Shown here one piece after another: positions 13,621 to 13,766 of a stretch of DNA of 13,766 nt. Positions within the stretch are counted from its first letter, which is position 1. The number at the start of each line of letters is the position of its first letter. The position numbers were made by a program, and so were the translations under genes. Location: assembly GCA_034440115.1 (NCBI GenBank), contig JAWXBM010000040.1, positions 1 to 13,766 on the forward strand. Direction: 5' to 3'. Under the pieces are notes generated by a model, which saw only the letters and a program-made list of their open reading frames with translations, made no database searches and was not told the DNA's origin. This DNA comes from JAWXBM01 sp034440115. GTDB lineage: Bacteria > Pseudomonadota > Gammaproteobacteria > Xanthomonadales > SZUA-36.

Positions 13621-13656
13621 TCCGGGCTTGCCTTCGTGCCAGCCCGGATTTTTTTT
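13621..13656 (+). terminator. Intrinsic terminator
   Basis: TCCGGGCT (13621-13628) pairs with AGCCCGGA (13641-13648) around a 12-nt loop containing TTCG, and eight T (13649-13656) follow at once. This is the clearest terminator in the window. Confidence 0.85.
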
Positions 13657-13711
13657 GTGTGGAGCCCTGATGGGTTGGTCGGCTGTAGGAGGCCGCTCTC
13701 GGGCATCCTTT

Positions 13712-13744
13712 GATCGCTCTCACACATCCGTGTGCTCCGCGATC
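13712..13744. repeat. Nested hairpin repeat with ATCC loop, copy 2
   Basis: The flanks GATCGCTCT (13712-13720) and CTCCGCGAT (13735-13743) match copy 1 exactly. The outer stem is GATCGC/GCGATC, and the inner stem CACAC/GTGTG (13721-13725 with 13730-13734) closes an ATCC loop. Confidence 0.75.
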
Positions 13745-13746
13745 TG

Positions 13747-13762
13747 TGCGCATCCCTGCGCA
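13747..13762. repeat. Related hairpin TGCGC-ATCCCT-GCGCA
   Basis: A perfect 5-bp stem with ATCC at the start of the loop follows copy 2 after 3 nt. It suggests a tandem array of ATCC-loop hairpins that may continue past the window edge. Confidence 0.55.
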
Positions 13763-13766
13763 AATA

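Larger units (their letters stand above)
13528..13656 (+). ncRNA. Candidate small RNA, about 130 nt
   Basis: A strong promoter (13493-13521) and an intrinsic terminator (13621-13656) bracket a transcript of about 129 nt. The first half is A-rich and poorly structured (for example AACAAACAAAG at 13548-13558 and AAAAAAGAA at 13581-13589), which could suit Hfq. The second half has two GC hairpins (13604-13618 and 13621-13648). The only ORF begins at 13589 and runs through the terminator, so it is unlikely to be coding. It could instead be an attenuated leader of a gene beyond the window. Confidence 0.4.

Noticed and set aside
13348..13762. CRISPR array
   Set aside because: The repeats are few, irregularly spaced (over 300 bp between the two main copies) and internally palindromic, with no spacers or cas genes.
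13545..13763. 72-codon minus-strand ORF at the right edge
   Set aside because: It crosses the intrinsic terminator and the ATCC hairpins, and its composition looks non-coding.
13589..13766. Plus-strand ORF opening inside the candidate sRNA
   Set aside because: It reads through the terminator stem and T-run and then a repeat array; no family is recognised.

Overview
The window reads as a chromosomal segment of a gammaproteobacterium. The evidence is gene order plus protein character: an exonuclease III/Crc-type gene next to pyrE as in Pseudomonas, a DUF3426-fis-purH-purD block, and a UvrD protein that matches Escherichia coli UvrD motif for motif. Base composition looks moderately GC-rich and even. 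No tRNA, rRNA, phage gene, transposase or CRISPR array was found. No wholly new multi-gene system is evident; the novelty lies mostly in the non-coding and boundary sequences.

Region 1-1349 is accessory. It opens with a perfect 76-bp inverted repeat around a 12-nt spacer (1-164). Next come a polysaccharide-deacetylase-like gene (199-1038), the deletion remnant of a yccF gene (1116-1227), and a run of REP-like hairpins (1251-1354), the last of which also forms the ampG terminator. Region 1350-3385 (minus strand) is a two-gene operon in which exonuclease III overlaps the GTG start of ampG (muropeptide permease) by 4 nt.

From 3471 onward everything is on the plus strand. pyrE has an odd leader of 11-nt tandem repeats that make overlapping 4-codon mini-ORFs. 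It is followed by a DUF4124 secreted protein, a DUF3426 zinc-ribbon membrane protein, fis, purH, purD, uvrD (sharing 1 nt with purD), an alpha/beta hydrolase and pyrF. Four nucleotide-biosynthesis genes (pyrE, purH, purD, pyrF) therefore sit within 10 kb, interleaved with DNA-repair (xth, uvrD) and nucleoid (fis) genes. This looks like a fusion of two blocks that are separate in Pseudomonas aeruginosa (crc/pyrE and fis/purH/purD), with dusB missing before fis.

Region 13238-13766 has no convincing protein gene. It holds a strong sigma70-type promoter with a palindromic operator over its -10 box, followed about 130 nt later by a good intrinsic terminator, so it is a candidate regulated small RNA. 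It also holds copies of an unusual nested hairpin with an ATCC loop whose inner stem varies while both flanks stay fixed, and a weak minus-strand reading resembling a decayed yciH.
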